Positions 11,076 through 21,167 are shown, numbered from the stretch's first letter. The stretch: DNA of 64,000 nt from JBEKIK01 sp963838495 (GCA_963838495.1 CAWIRC010000002.1:620001-684000), one strand, 5' to 3'. Translations and numbers: made by a program. Notes: generated by a model from the sequence alone, not told the origin.

Positions 11076-11905
11076 TTATGCCAGCTTACTCATGATGTTC
11101 GTGAATCTCCTTGCGCCGACCGGACGCCAATCGGCATACCCCTTTGTGTCCCCCGCTTGAGCATGATGTTCGTGAATCTCGTTCCGCTGACCGGACGCTC
11201 GGCAATCAGCCTTCCATCGTAGATAATGCTGAACACGCCATAGGGCGTTGGAAGCTCCCTTGACTGCTTGGCTCCTGACGCGAACCACTTTCGTCTTCAG
11301 CCCCAGGGCTCGGGACGCCTCCGCAATATCCTTCACACACTTTGGAACCATAGGGCACTGATCGGCAGCCAGGATCGTGAGGCCCTTTTTGTACCTCTTC
11401 AATACTCGCTCCCTGTCGACGATGAAACGAGGATCAGGGGCTCCCTTCTTGAACTTCTTGACGAGCAGCTCGTAGGGAGGGCTGATCTCCACCGAGACAA
11501 AACCCGCCTTGATGAACAAATCGCTTCCGGCCATGAAGCTGTCTGAACTGGTGACAACTGCGACCCCTCGGCACTTGCTCTTCTTCGCGTCCCCGAGACA
11601 ACTATCCAGCAAGAGAGCCCGAGTCCTTTCCCCTTGTGCTTGCTATTGACCATCAAGCAATGGATGACAAGGTAACCCTCCGCCTCGACGGGTCTCCACG
11701 CATGACTGCCAGGGGCATACTCGATCATCCCGATATCACCGAATTCGCGTGAGCGGAGCACCTTGAACCTCAAGCCTTCCGCGTAGCGCTTCTTGAGCCA
11801 ATCCAACTTGCGACGACGTCCTTCGTTCTTGCCGCTCTTGTAGCGGCAGATGCCACAACCGCCGATGTTGTCCGCATTGGTGTCGACAATCTCGTACTCT
11901 CTCAT
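11076..11905 (-). CDS. GNAT acetyltransferase with C-terminal YoaP-like domain, frameshifted
   Basis: Begins MREYEIVDTNADNIGGCGIC. The N-terminal half is a GNAT fold with the acetyl-CoA loop region VIHCLMVNSKHKGKGLG. The C-terminal half resembles the YoaP-like domain found fused to some acetyltransferases: PPYELLVKKF, then GLTILAADQCPMVPKC with its CxxxxxxC-like pair, then PYGVFSIIYDGRLIAERPVSGTRF. The frame changes near 11622 and near 11255. The last codons are partly duplicated: GTRFTNIM is followed about 55 bases later by a second RRFTNIMSKLA with stop, in another frame. Substrate is unknown. It heads an accessory-looking block with genes of different style from the flanking chromosome. 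Confidence 0.7.
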
Positions 11906-11941
11906 CCTGATCCTCCGCTCGCTCTTGCCAAACGTAGCCGT

Positions 11942-12550
11942 TCAACCCCTTAACGATTGGTGCAACCTGGGGAAAAACCGCCCCACTCGATTCATATATT
12001 GCCGATACTCGTCGCCATATCGCTCGATCAGCTTCTCCTCCTCCTGCCATGTGCGAAACACGGCCAGCGCCCACAGGAATCCAGCCATTGTTGCAACAAA
12101 CCAATTCGACATAAACAAACTTATGCCCATTGCTTCGACGAGAAAGGTGCTGTACAGCGGGTGTCGCACCCACCGATACGGCCCGGTCGTGACCAAGGTG
12201 TGCTGTTGCTTGGGTACAACGGCAAACGCGAAGTTTCTGCCCAGGCTCTTAAGGCTCCAAGTAGCCAATATCGCTCCAAACAGGACGATCACCGCGCCGC
12301 CCCATCTCACCAAGGCGGGCAAATCGACGGCGGACCACGCCATCCATGTCGGTTCGGTCAAGTAGGTCACAACACTGGCGCAGTAACCGAAGTAGAACGA
12401 GCCTAGTACGACGGAAAGCGGGATGCCCTCGTCACGGCGACGGAAGATGGTGGCTCCTGCCTTCGCTCTCCACATATAGTAGAGGCTCGCGACAGACTGA
12501 ATGAATGCCACGACAAGCAACGTAAATCGAAAGGAATCTTCTGTAGCCAC
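11942..12550 (-). CDS. Isoprenylcysteine carboxyl methyltransferase-family membrane protein
   Basis: 202 residues. The GTG start is preceded by a GGGAGA-type site. Four to five membrane segments are visible (residues 10-27, 45-65, 82-100, 145-165). The family signature lies in the C-terminal half: TTGPYRWVRHPLYSTFLVEA, then EEEKLIERYGDEYRQYMNRV. These are the SAM and membrane-substrate motifs of ICMT/PEMT-like methyltransferases. Bacterial members are usually of unknown substrate. It lies 36 bases upstream of the GNAT-YoaP gene on the same strand, suggesting co-transcription. No frame break. Confidence 0.85.
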   Translation of the reverse strand: MATEDSFRFTLLVVAFIQSVASLYYMWRAKAGATIFRRRDEGIPLSVVLGSFYFGYCASVVTYLTEPTWMAWSAVDLPALVRWGGAVIVLFGAILATWSLKSLGRNFAFAVVPKQQHTLVTTGPYRWVRHPLYSTFLVEAMGISLFMSNWFVATMAGFLWALAVFRTWQEEEKLIERYGDEYRQYMNRVGRFFPRLHQSLRG

Positions 12551-12787
12551 GCCCGTCTCCCGCGATACGAGAACTCACGACCGTGCTGATGCCGACAATC
12601 ATGACTTATATTATCCGTCCGCAGACGGCCTGTCAATGGAAAGTGAAAACGAAGTGACGGAGATTCGTCGGTGTGACGCCCACCTTCCTCCCAAGTTCCA
12701 CAGCCGCATTGCCTGGGCACGGAGCCGGGCACTGCCGCGCAGTCCCCCTTCCGAAGAATACCAGCGACCTCTGTTGGAAATAATCGG

Positions 12788-13356
12788 TTACTCCTTCACC
12801 GTCGCCTGCAGCATGTAGACGTTGTTGGCCGAATCCTTGCCTTCCCAGTAGAGATAGAACTCGCGCCGTTCACCACCGGCCGTCAAGCCCTTGTCCTTGA
12901 TTGCTTTCTCCAGCGCCTGGTAGGCCTGAGCAATGCTCGTCAACGGGCCAACATAGATCAGCGACGCCGTGCGCTTGCCTTCGACTTGCGCACTTTGGCA
13001 TCGCCGACGGGCTTGGCCTCGCCCTCGGTGGGCGCGCCAACCTGGATCGAAATCGGCGCATCGGGCTTGGTCATCGTGTAGATGGCCACCGGCCCGCCAA
13101 TGTCCACGACCTTGCCCTCTTTTATCGCCGCTTCAAGCTTGCCCATGAGTTGGCCCATGACTATGGGCATCTGCTCCATCTTGGCCGAGCCGGAAACGTA
13201 GAAGTAGTCGAAGCCCTTGGAGTCCTGGATGCGCACCTGGCTGATGATGAACGGCGGATCGGGCACTTTGGCAGCGGGCTTGGGTTCCTCGCCGGCAAAG
13301 GCGATGGAAGCGGCAGTTGCGACGGCGAGCAGTGAGAAGGTGATCTGGCGAAGCAT
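12788..13356 (-). CDS. Secreted GyrI-like (effector-binding fold) protein, one frameshift
   Basis: The ATG at 13356 follows AAAGGAGTG and opens a signal peptide (MLRQITFSLLAVATAASIAFA). The mature part resembles a periplasmic GyrI/SOUL-like small-molecule-binding domain, with GPVAIYTMTK in the first half and GPLTSIAQAYQALEKAIKDK in the second. The frame changes near 12985, between KVRK and VEGKRTASLIYVG; one missing base explains it. The neighbouring AraC regulator carries a second GyrI-like domain, so the two may sense related compounds (inference). Confidence 0.7.
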
Positions 13357-13470
13357 GGAACACTCCTTTCTGGTTAGAACAACCTTTCTGATTAGGGATA
13401 CTAGGATTACTAGAGGGACGGACCATATTTTTCCACAAGCCATTGCGCGACCACCGGTCCGGGATGCTGT

Positions 13471-14409
13471 TCAGCTCACACGTTTCAAGGGTATACAGAT
13501 ATCGAATACAAATGTGCCTTCGGGATGGTCCGCAGCACTCTGCTGGTACAGTTCGTAGCATGGCTTGTCGTCACATTCATATCCGCCGTCAACAAGCCAC
13601 CCGAACGCATTCTCCCATGCCTGCTGAAAACTGTCGCAATCCATCTCCACCTCGAAATGACACACGCCGTATGGGCCGCCGCTGATGGTCTGGACGGCGA
13701 CTGGCCTGTCGGGGACCGTCCCGATGGGAACGCTTACGCACGCATCGACACGGCATCGGTCGGGCGGGGTGACTTCCGGATTGTCCCAGTAAACTCCAAG
13801 CATCACACCCGTCCCCAGATAGCCTCGCGGGGCCGCCCATGCCCTCAACTCGCCGAACGCTTGTTTGAAAGTCTCTTTGCCGTAAGGTCCCATCTTCCGT
13901 ACATAGGCCACATGATACTCCGGCATCTCTCTGACTTCCCCATTCATTGCGTTCCTCCTTTCGTTGTTCACTGGACCAATCAGTGGAATATCAGAATTGT
14001 ACATCGCCTGGAGCGACAATGCGTTTTCTCTCTTGCCAGCTTTGTTTCCCTTCTTGCTATTGCGATAAGCCGTGGGCGTCACGCCGAAGTGTTGACGGAA
14101 AGCCTTGGCAAAATTCTGGGAGCTGGAAAAGCCGCAATCCACTGCGATCTTGGTGATATCGTCACGAGAACTGGCTACAAGCCGGTTTGCAGCCCGCTCC
14201 AAACGAAGCCTCCGTGTGAACCCGGCGACCGTTTCACCAACCGCAGCCTTGAAGATCCTGTGGAAGTGAAACTCGGAGAAAGGAGCCGCCCGGGCAATCT
14301 CTTGCAGAGAGAGATCCCGGTCCAGATTTCGGCTAATGTAGTCCATGGCGCGGCAAACGCGCTTCCTGTACTCCAGTGCCGTGTGTTGTGCTACCTTGCC
14401 ACGTTCCAT
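13471..14409 (-). CDS. AraC-family regulator with C-terminal GyrI-like effector domain
   Basis: 312 residues, intact. Residues 10-115 are two AraC helix-turn-helix motifs (LSLQEIARAAPFSEFHFHRI; IAVDCGFSSSQNFAKAFRQH), placed at the N-terminus as in the Rob/SoxS-with-GyrI layout. Residues 155-312 are a GyrI-like ligand-binding domain: MPEYHVAYVRKMGPYGK, then a C-terminal PEGTFVFDICIPLK. Proteins of this architecture bind small hydrophobic compounds and switch stress or efflux genes. It probably regulates the GyrI-like, ICMT and GNAT genes downstream on the same strand (inference from order). Confidence 0.9.
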   Translation of the reverse strand: MERGKVAQHTALEYRKRVCRAMDYISRNLDRDLSLQEIARAAPFSEFHFHRIFKAAVGETVAGFTRRLRLERAANRLVASSRDDITKIAVDCGFSSSQNFAKAFRQHFGVTPTAYRNSKKGNKAGKRENALSLQAMYNSDIPLIGPVNNERRNAMNGEVREMPEYHVAYVRKMGPYGKETFKQAFGELRAWAAPRGYLGTGVMLGVYWDNPEVTPPDRCRVDACVSVPIGTVPDRPVAVQTISGGPYGVCHFEVEMDCDSFQQAWENAFGWLVDGGYECDDKPCYELYQQSAADHPEGTFVFDICIPLKRVS

Positions 14410-15494
14410 GTGCGTTCCCTGAATCCGCTCCTGTGCCAGTAGTCGAAGTCGTAATCACCCCGGCCGGCCTATCACCGGCGAGGATCCGTTGGTATTCCGG
14501 CCGGCGTGGCGGGCTATGGCCATCGCTGCTGACGGTGCATTGTAGACGAACGTTCCTGTCCGTCAAGCGTTTCGAGTCCGCTTGAGCAGTTAGCGGTTCC
14601 CGCGAGATTCCGTCTGAAATCGTCGGATAGCGCTGGCGTGATATGCCGAACGGACGGAGGCGATCCGAAGGAAATCGGACGCGGCACTGCAGCGCTAACA
14701 TCGACTGCGTAAGCCGTCCCAATTAACCTTCGAATTCCGCAACTTGGACACTATTGTCTCATTCAGAATTATCATCGGAAAGAAAAAGTCCGAAAATGCC
14801 GACTCGTCAATCAAAATCCCATCTTCCCGTTGTGGCAGAGGTAATTGGAAAGCACGTTTCCATTGTAATCGAGATCGCAACGTCCAGATCCCGACGCTTT
14901 TTCTCGCTCATCGCACTTCCTCCTTCCCTCTCATGGTGATGAAACTGGAGGAAACTGTCACCCTACCTTGATCATTGTGCCATTTGGGCTGAAACACTAA
15001 ACCACTTACCACCAAACACTAACCTATTCCCCCCTGAAAACCCTCCATCATCCAACAATTCCCCTTTTTCACGAAAATCCATTTCACACAAAAACCGCCA
15101 AAAACGACCAAAAACACCAAAACTGACCAACAATTGCATTTCCAACTTGTAACTTTTTTATAGTGTATTTACCCCTATCACTTTTCATATCTCTTTATCA
15201 CGCAACCACTTCACTCCGCCCCCCTTGTTGTGTTCGACTAAATCATCAATTTTCGACTTTTATGAAATAATTCATTTTCAAAAACTCACTGAGGAAAAAT
15301 CCCAACTCCTTAACCCACAAATCACTTGAGTATATCGCCCTCCTACAAAACCCGCTGCTTTCTTTCGCAGCACTAAAATGCCCAAAAAACCGGCACCATA
15401 ACCCCTTATTTTCCAATCCCTTAACCCCCGCCCCCAAAGACCAAAAAAATTTTTCTCCGTATCCCGGAAACAATTCCTAACCCCCTGCCGATAA
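14410..15494. other. Long spacer with a G-depleted stretch
   Basis: About 1.1 kb without a convincing gene. Bases 14980-15245 are strongly depleted in G on the plus strand and rich in A, C and T, including many CCAAAAAC-like units. Short open frames on the minus strand near 15246-15473 lack a start signal and any domain. The region holds the promoter of the AraC regulator at its lower end. Confidence 0.5.
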
Positions 15495-15536
15495 ACCCGA
15501 ACCCTGAATCCCGAACCCTGAACCCTGAACCCTATT
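15495..15536. repeat. 7-bp-period array (CCCTGAA type)
   Basis: Six consecutive heptamers of the form CCCTGAA with variants TCCCGAA and CCCTATT. The last unit contains the stop codon of the ABC permease gene. See the heptad finding. Confidence 0.85.
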
Positions 15537-17379
15537 CTTCGATCGTGGTTCGGCCGGTGGCAACGTCGAATTCGTAGATCGCCGGCACGAGCATGGCGGC
15601 GGTGGTGAATCCGTAGGCGGCGACCATGGAGAGGAACACGGCCAGCGTGGCGCCCAGCAGGTAGCTGGTGATGGCGTAGAACGTGGCAAAGGGGCAGAGG
15701 AAGGAGGCCACGCCGATGGCCGTGGACGGGTTTCGCAAGCCGAGGACCACGTACAGGCCCACGCCGCCCAGGACCATGTATGCGAAGAACGGCACGAATT
15801 GGGCCTGGAACGATCCGCTGAAGGCCAGCATGATTCTCATGCAGGCGGCCACACCCACGGTGAGAAAGAAGACGGTGCCCAGGCTGGCGGCGATTGCGCT
15901 GCCCGAGTTGGCATAGGTTATTCCGGCATGGATCCCCAAAACCGCCACGAAAACATAGAGCACGATCAGGCCGAGCATTAAAAAGATGGTGTTTTCCAGG
16001 CCGATTGCATCGCTCAAACGCAAATACAAGCACAATAAAAGCGGCAGGAGGATCATTTCCTTGGAGTTGTATAAAACTCCGCCCAGTTTGCCGAAAACGA
16101 TTTCCTTGGGCGTTAAATCGGTGACTAAAAGCAGGTCCAGCGCCCGCACATCCCGCTCGCTCGTTAGCGAGGTGACGGCCTGGGCATTGACCAGAATCAG
16201 GCTCAGCAGAAACAGCGGGCCCAGAGTCAAGGCCGCGTGCGACGCATAGGCGGCTTGTCCTTGCCGGGCCATCCAATACAAGCTGCCGGCGGCCAGGGCA
16301 AACAGCAGCAGGTACGCCAGGCGGATGATTAAAATCCTCCGCCCGTACGCCCAGGTGCGTATTTCGCGCCAGATTATGGGATTGTCCCATACCGGCCGAG
16401 TACGCGCGAGGAATTTAGTCCCCTCTACCGACCAACCTTCGGTTGGTGCCCGGAGAGGGCTAGGGTGAGGGCGACTCATATTGGCCGCACCTTGATCGGC
16501 TTCGATTTTGCTCTGGAAGATGCTTTTTTGCCGCAGTGCGTCATCCTCGGGCGGAGCAGGCGCATATTCCCGCGACGGATTCCACACCCGCACCATGCCG
16601 ATGGCGACTGCATTCAGCAAAACTGCGATGCCCAGCGAGGAAAGCAGATACAAATTGATGGAACTGCCCAGCGCGCCCAAAGCGGGCTGCTCTCGGATGT
16701 AGGGTTGGACGGCTTCGAGAATCGCCCGCCACGGGCTCATGCCGGAGGCCAAAACCTGGCAGGGAATGCCGCCGATATTGTCTCCAAACGCCCCGGCGGC
16801 CACGATCTCCCAACCGGCCACCCACAGCACCAGCAGCAGCACGGTGAGGGCCAGGGCCTGAAAGGTCTTTTCCCGCCACAGGGCCAAAACCGATCCCAAA
16901 CTTCCGCAGGCCAACACGCTGGACAAGGTGACGGCAAAAGCCCAGGCGATCTGCCCGTAGGAGATGCCGCCCAGCAGGGCCGCCGCCATGAACAGGGGAA
17001 CCGCCGCGGCGAGCATAACCAGCACGTTCAAGACGCTGGCCAAAAGTTTCCCCAGCACCAATTCGCCGTTGGAAAGATTGGTCAAAAGCAGGAGCACGAG
17101 CGTGCGCCGGTCTTTTTCATGCGCCACTGCCGCCGCGGCCAGGAGGGCCGAAAAAAAGGCCGCCCACACCAATTGCAATGGGGCCAAAATCTGGAACAAA
17201 ATCGCCCCAAACCGGGCCAGGTCCCCGATGTCCTGCACCTTTTGCGTCCCGTAAAGCACCAGCCATGCCGTAAAGATCAGCATCAACAGCACGGCCACGT
17301 AGGCGGTTCGCGCAATATAAAGCCGCATCCGCCTGGGTGCAATCACAACCTCGCGCTGAAACACCGGTCCCACGAACAA
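15532..17379 (-). CDS. ABC-2 type transporter permease
   Basis: 615 residues. The TTG start is preceded by GGAGAG at proper spacing; no ATG in frame fits. The N-terminal half (residues 1-270) and the C-terminal half (330-615) each carry about six membrane segments, the duplicated layout of planctomycete ABC-2 permeases. Typical motifs are FQREVVIAPRRMRLYIARTA, and HEKDRRTLVLLLLTNLSNGE repeated as TSERDVRALDLLLVTDLTPK. The ATPase partner is not adjacent. The linker near residue 305 contains a translated palindromic repeat (PHPSPLRAPTEGWSVEGTKF), which is foreign to the family. Substrate unknown. Confidence 0.88.
   Translation of the reverse strand: MFVGPVFQREVVIAPRRMRLYIARTAYVAVLLMLIFTAWLVLYGTQKVQDIGDLARFGAILFQILAPLQLVWAAFFSALLAAAAVAHEKDRRTLVLLLLTNLSNGELVLGKLLASVLNVLVMLAAAVPLFMAAALLGGISYGQIAWAFAVTLSSVLACGSLGSVLALWREKTFQALALTVLLLVLWVAGWEIVAAGAFGDNIGGIPCQVLASGMSPWRAILEAVQPYIREQPALGALGSSINLYLLSSLGIAVLLNAVAIGMVRVWNPSREYAPAPPEDDALRQKSIFQSKIEADQGAANMSRPHPSPLRAPTEGWSVEGTKFLARTRPVWDNPIIWREIRTWAYGRRILIIRLAYLLLFALAAGSLYWMARQGQAAYASHAALTLGPLFLLSLILVNAQAVTSLTSERDVRALDLLLVTDLTPKEIVFGKLGGVLYNSKEMILLPLLLCLYLRLSDAIGLENTIFLMLGLIVLYVFVAVLGIHAGITYANSGSAIAASLGTVFFLTVGVAACMRIMLAFSGSFQAQFVPFFAYMVLGGVGLYVVLGLRNPSTAIGVASFLCPFATFYAITSYLLGATLAVFLSMVAAYGFTTAAMLVPAIYEFDVATGRTTIEE
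16419..16473. repeat. CCCTCACC-type palindromic repeat inside the permease gene
   Basis: Matches the intergenic family CCCTCTCC...GGAGAGGG..AGGGTGAGGGC, with the loop replaced by ACCAACCTTCGGTTGGT. Here it is translated in frame within the linker of the ABC permease. Confidence 0.75.
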
Positions 17380-17558
17380 CGCCGCTCTCCAAAATCGGGG
17401 ATCTTTACTGAATTCCCATTACCCCAATCATACCACAACCGGCCGGACGGGTAGAGACGGCCATCCTTGATTGAAAAATTGGAAATCTTTGCAGACCGAT
17501 TGACTCGGAAGCATTAAGCCGGCCGGGCTCTTGACACAATTTTCGAGCCTGCACGCGC

Positions 17559-18998
17559 CTATCGCTCGTAACTGGCCGGAGCTACGCCGTATGATGAAGT
17601 GGCGTCCGGAGTAGTGGCAATTCCGCCGGTCGTGGTCCCGGATTTGCCCGGAGTGTACGTGGTCACGCTCCCCGGCCGATATCCGCTGGCATCGTTCGAA
17701 CTTCCCGCCGGCTGAGATGTGCTCGGCGGAACATAAGGGCTGGTCGGGCCCGAAGGCGTGGCGGTTGAATTGCCGGGCGGAAAACTGGAGCTGCTGCCAA
17801 ATCCGTTGTTGCCCGCCGGCTTGGAACTGTCCGGCGTTGTGCTGGGCGGCGTATAACGACTGGCGGCGGTTGGATCGGATGTCGGCGCATACCGGTCGCC
17901 GAAGCGCTGCCGCCGTATACCGCCGACGCACCGGAAGTATTAGGAACATAGGAAGAGCCGTCCGCCGAGCGCGTATCGCCATAGCGATTATCGGCTGTAA
18001 CTGGTGCCGTCGCAGCCGGGGTGGTAGATCGGTTGTAATTTGCGGGCGGCGATATACTCTGAACCGTGTTGCCATAGTTGGGCGTGGTTGCGGGCGTTGT
18101 CGGAGCGCTGCCGGTTGCAACACCGCCGGTCGATGGATATCTATCCGCGCTGCTGCCGTAGCTCGTCGCGGATGCAGGCATTGTCGAAGCGCTGCCGGTT
18201 GCAACATTGCCGGACGGCGAATATCGATCGCGCTGCGCCGTAACGGTCGCCGCTCGAACCATACCGATCGGCACTAGTACTGCGGTCCGGAATGCTGCCG
18301 TATCGATCGCTGGAACTGCCGTATCGGTCGGCGCCCGGAGAATTGTAACGATCACCGGCGACGCCGGCCGGATTTGTGCCAGATGGTAGCGGCGGGCGAA
18401 CCGGATTGGAATAACCGCTATTGGGATAACTATTATTATAAGCCGTGGAAGGATAGCCGTTTACGGAATTGCCCGCACTCGCGGGAGCGCTCCCCGTCGA
18501 TGCGAAAGGAGCTTGTTGCCTGCCCGCTAACGCGTCGGTGTATCCCGTTGTTCCATAAGGACCTTGTTGCGGCGTCAGAGATGCGTTGGAAGTCACGGAG
18601 TTAGTCGCGCTGGCGGTGTAAGCCGGCGGAGCGACCGAACCGTTGGGCGTCGAGGCCAGATAATTTGGCGTCCTGGCCGTGGCGGCAGTGGTTGCAGTCG
18701 CAGGATAAGAATATTGCGGCGCCGCGGCGCCGCCGGGTGTCGCGGCAGTTGCGGGGCTTTGATAAGCAGGCGCTATGCTCGTGGCCCCGGATGAATTGTT
18801 CGCCGCCAATGCGGACGGTTTTGACGGAACGCTGGCCGGGGGCGGATACGTGCTGGCTGTCGAAGAATTGGAAGAACTGAATGGATTGCTCTTCCAAAAT
18901 GCCAGGTTGGGCATCGACCATTTGCCCCCACTGTAGCAGCCTGAAATTCCTATCGTCATTGCCAGCGCCAAAGCGCATTGTGATCTGGAAATACGCAT
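17559..18998 (-). CDS. Repeat-rich surface lipoprotein with DRYGSS units, two frameshifts
   Basis: The ATG at 18998, behind AAAGGACG, opens a lipoprotein signal peptide with lipobox GISGC. The mature protein is low-complexity: Pro/Ala/Ser/Thr-rich, with many Tyr-Gly pairs. A central block of tandem units of the form DRYGSSS, DRYGSI, DRYGSSG is followed by a Thr/Pro-rich C-terminus ending APASYER. The frame changes near 18240 (inside the DRY repeats) and near 17900; the same composition continues across both. It has no enzymatic domain and is probably a wall or envelope structural lipoprotein (inference). Confidence 0.65.
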
Positions 18999-19374
18999 AA
19001 AATTATCGTCCTTTACAATGGGGCGAGAAGAAATCCCTTCGGCCCACGACCTCCTTGTCATCCGCCCGAGTCGGGCGCCCTCATCCCTGAGGAAAATTTC
19101 AATATGCGAAAAGTCGAATACTGTAATTAATAGAATCGAACTACAGCACCTGATTGATTATTCGTTTTTTATCGGGTTTACGAATTAGACAAAATATCCT
19201 GCTGAAAAGACAAGTTTTAGGAAGACTTTACCGCGTCTTAAGCCCAAACGCAGGCGGATTTTATAAATACCCCACCGTTTTGGTCAATGGCAAAATGAGT
19301 GAAATATCTGACAAATGCACAATATGGGCAGAATAAACAATGCAGGCGGAGCCGTGACTTCGTTATCCAGCGGA
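18999..19374. other. Spacer, no gene seen
   Basis: About 375 AT-rich bases between the repeat lipoprotein start and the chrA 3' end. No frame with support on either strand. The lipoprotein promoter probably lies in its lower part. Confidence 0.45.
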
Positions 19375-20658
19375 CTAAATCGAGTATATCAAGATGCCGA
19401 CAATTGCCCCGCCCAGTATGAGCCATGCCGAATTTACACGATAACGAACATGCAATATCCCGCCCACAAGGGCCAAGAGAATGGTCGCAAGGTCCACGAT
19501 CGCCGCCCGGCCCAGGTTCCAAGTCACCACGGCCATCAGTCCCAAAGAGGCCACGATCACGCCGTCGAGAAACGCGTTGGCCAGCGGCGATTCCCGCACC
19601 CGCGCGGTTATCGGACCTAACAGTGCGATAAACACAAAGGCCGGCAGAAAAATTCCAGCCGTGGCTACAAGCGCCCCCTGCCAACCGCCCAAAAGATATC
19701 CGATAAACGTCGCGGTCGTGAATACCGGTCCGGGCGTGACCTGCCCGACGGCGGTTGCATCCAAAAGTTGGCCGGTCGAAAGCCAGTGCCAGCGACTGAC
19801 CAGGTCGGCCTGCAAAAAGGCAAGCAGCACATACCCGCTCCCATAAAGCACGGAACCCACTTTGAAAAAATATAAAAAAAGCGAATGCAGCGAAAACGGC
19901 GTTTCGGCCGAACCGCCCAGATTCTTGCTCATCGCGATCAAGCCCAGGATGCCGAAAACAAATACAAGCATCAGCAAGATCGATCTTAATGGAATTGGGG
20001 ACTGGTCCAACTTGTGTGCAGCATCGGACGCCGACGGCGCGTTGGTCAGGTCATTTTGCTTAACTGGCTCCGTCCCCTTTTTCCGCCGCATCAATCCCCG
20101 GCGGATGCCTGCCGCGGCCCCGGCAATCAGTAAAAGGGCCAACGGATCCGCCCCCAAAAAACCGGCAATCACGATCAAAACTCCGAGCAGGGAAAGAAAC
20201 CTGGTTTTCAAGGCCGTGCGGCCCAATCCCCAAAGCGCCCGGGCGACAATCACTATCACCACCGGTTTTATGCCATACAGCAAGCCCGCTGCCTGGGGTA
20301 GGCTGCCATAGCGGACATAGGCCCAGGCAATGGCCATGACCATGATCATTGCCGGCAGAATGAAACAGGTTCCGGCAATCGCCAGTCCCCGCCACCCGGC
20401 GCGTAAATACCCGATGTGGATGGCCATTTCCGTGGAATTCGGGCCGGGCAACAAGTTGACCACGCCCAAAAGGTCAAGAAATTTTTCCCGGCTAATCCAG
20501 CGCCGTCGGCGGACAAATTCATCCTCCATGAAGGCGATGTGTGCGGCCGGCCCGCCAAAGGCCGTCGTGCCCAATCGCAGAAAAACCAGCGCCAATTCCA
20601 AAAGGCCGGCCTTTTCCCCGGCTTGCGGCGCCGACGCGGATTGAATGCAATTGTTCAT
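19375..20658 (-). CDS. chrA: Chromate transporter ChrA (two-domain form)
   Basis: 427 residues, the usual length of the long CHR form with two homologous halves. Each half opens with the family core: FLRLGTTAFGGPAAHIAFME in the first, FFKVGSVLYGSGYVLLAFLQ in the second. Each also carries the PGP motif (LLPGPNSTEMAIHIGYLRAG; GQVTPGPVFTTATFIGYLLG). About ten membrane segments are visible. It exports chromate, or more generally an oxyanion, from the cytoplasm. The start codon overlaps the stop of the upstream doxX-like gene by four bases, so the two are translationally coupled. No frame break. Confidence 0.95.
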   Translation of the reverse strand: MNNCIQSASAPQAGEKAGLLELALVFLRLGTTAFGGPAAHIAFMEDEFVRRRRWISREKFLDLLGVVNLLPGPNSTEMAIHIGYLRAGWRGLAIAGTCFILPAMIMVMAIAWAYVRYGSLPQAAGLLYGIKPVVIVIVARALWGLGRTALKTRFLSLLGVLIVIAGFLGADPLALLLIAGAAAGIRRGLMRRKKGTEPVKQNDLTNAPSASDAAHKLDQSPIPLRSILLMLVFVFGILGLIAMSKNLGGSAETPFSLHSLFLYFFKVGSVLYGSGYVLLAFLQADLVSRWHWLSTGQLLDATAVGQVTPGPVFTTATFIGYLLGGWQGALVATAGIFLPAFVFIALLGPITARVRESPLANAFLDGVIVASLGLMAVVTWNLGRAAIVDLATILLALVGGILHVRYRVNSAWLILGGAIVGILIYSI

Positions 20659-21110
20659 GTCTGCGGTTTATCGGGAAGGCGAAAAAACATGGCGTCCAGC
20701 GATATCGATCCCGCCCCGACGATCAGCAGAAATATCGCCCCTAAAAGCATGGCGAAATCGACCCGGGCTTCATGCGCCATGCCCCAAAATCCATATTGGC
20801 CGACCTTGGGCAAATTAAATATCCAATAACCATGTCCCAACAAGATGGGAATCTTGGTGGATATGATGGCGACTGAAATGTTGATGATCATGGGTATCGC
20901 CGCCAGCCGCGTTAAAAGCCCAAGTATAATCAGGCCCCCGCAGGCGATCTCAAACACGCCCACAAACGGGGCCATGACCTCAGGATATGGAATCCCGATC
21001 TTGACGAACCTTCCCGCCCCAAGGGCCTCGGAAAAAATAAACTTCTGCACGCCCTCTGATAAAAACACGCAGCCCACGATCAGCCGGATAAGAACCGTCG
21101 CCGCCGGCAC
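20655..21110 (-). CDS. DoxX-family membrane protein
   Basis: 151 residues from the GTG at 21110, with four membrane helices typical of DoxX/DoxD-like proteins: LIRLIVGCVFLSEGVQKFIF, then VFEIACGGLIILGLLTRLAA, and two C-terminal helices. Better N-termini exist at ATG 21145 or 21142 (MKILKTFF), reached only by adding one T to the T7 run near 21125, which suggests a homopolymer miscount. DoxX proteins act at the membrane in redox-linked processes; coupling to chrA suggests a shared oxyanion or redox-stress role (inference). Confidence 0.85.
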   Translation of the reverse strand: MPAATVLIRLIVGCVFLSEGVQKFIFSEALGAGRFVKIGIPYPEVMAPFVGVFEIACGGLIILGLLTRLAAIPMIINISVAIISTKIPILLGHGYWIFNLPKVGQYGFWGMAHEARVDFAMLLGAIFLLIVGAGSISLDAMFFRLPDKPQT

Positions 21111-21167
21111 CGGCTGGCAAAAAAAGTTTTGAGGATTTTCATCATCCGCTCCTCATTATCTCTCAAG

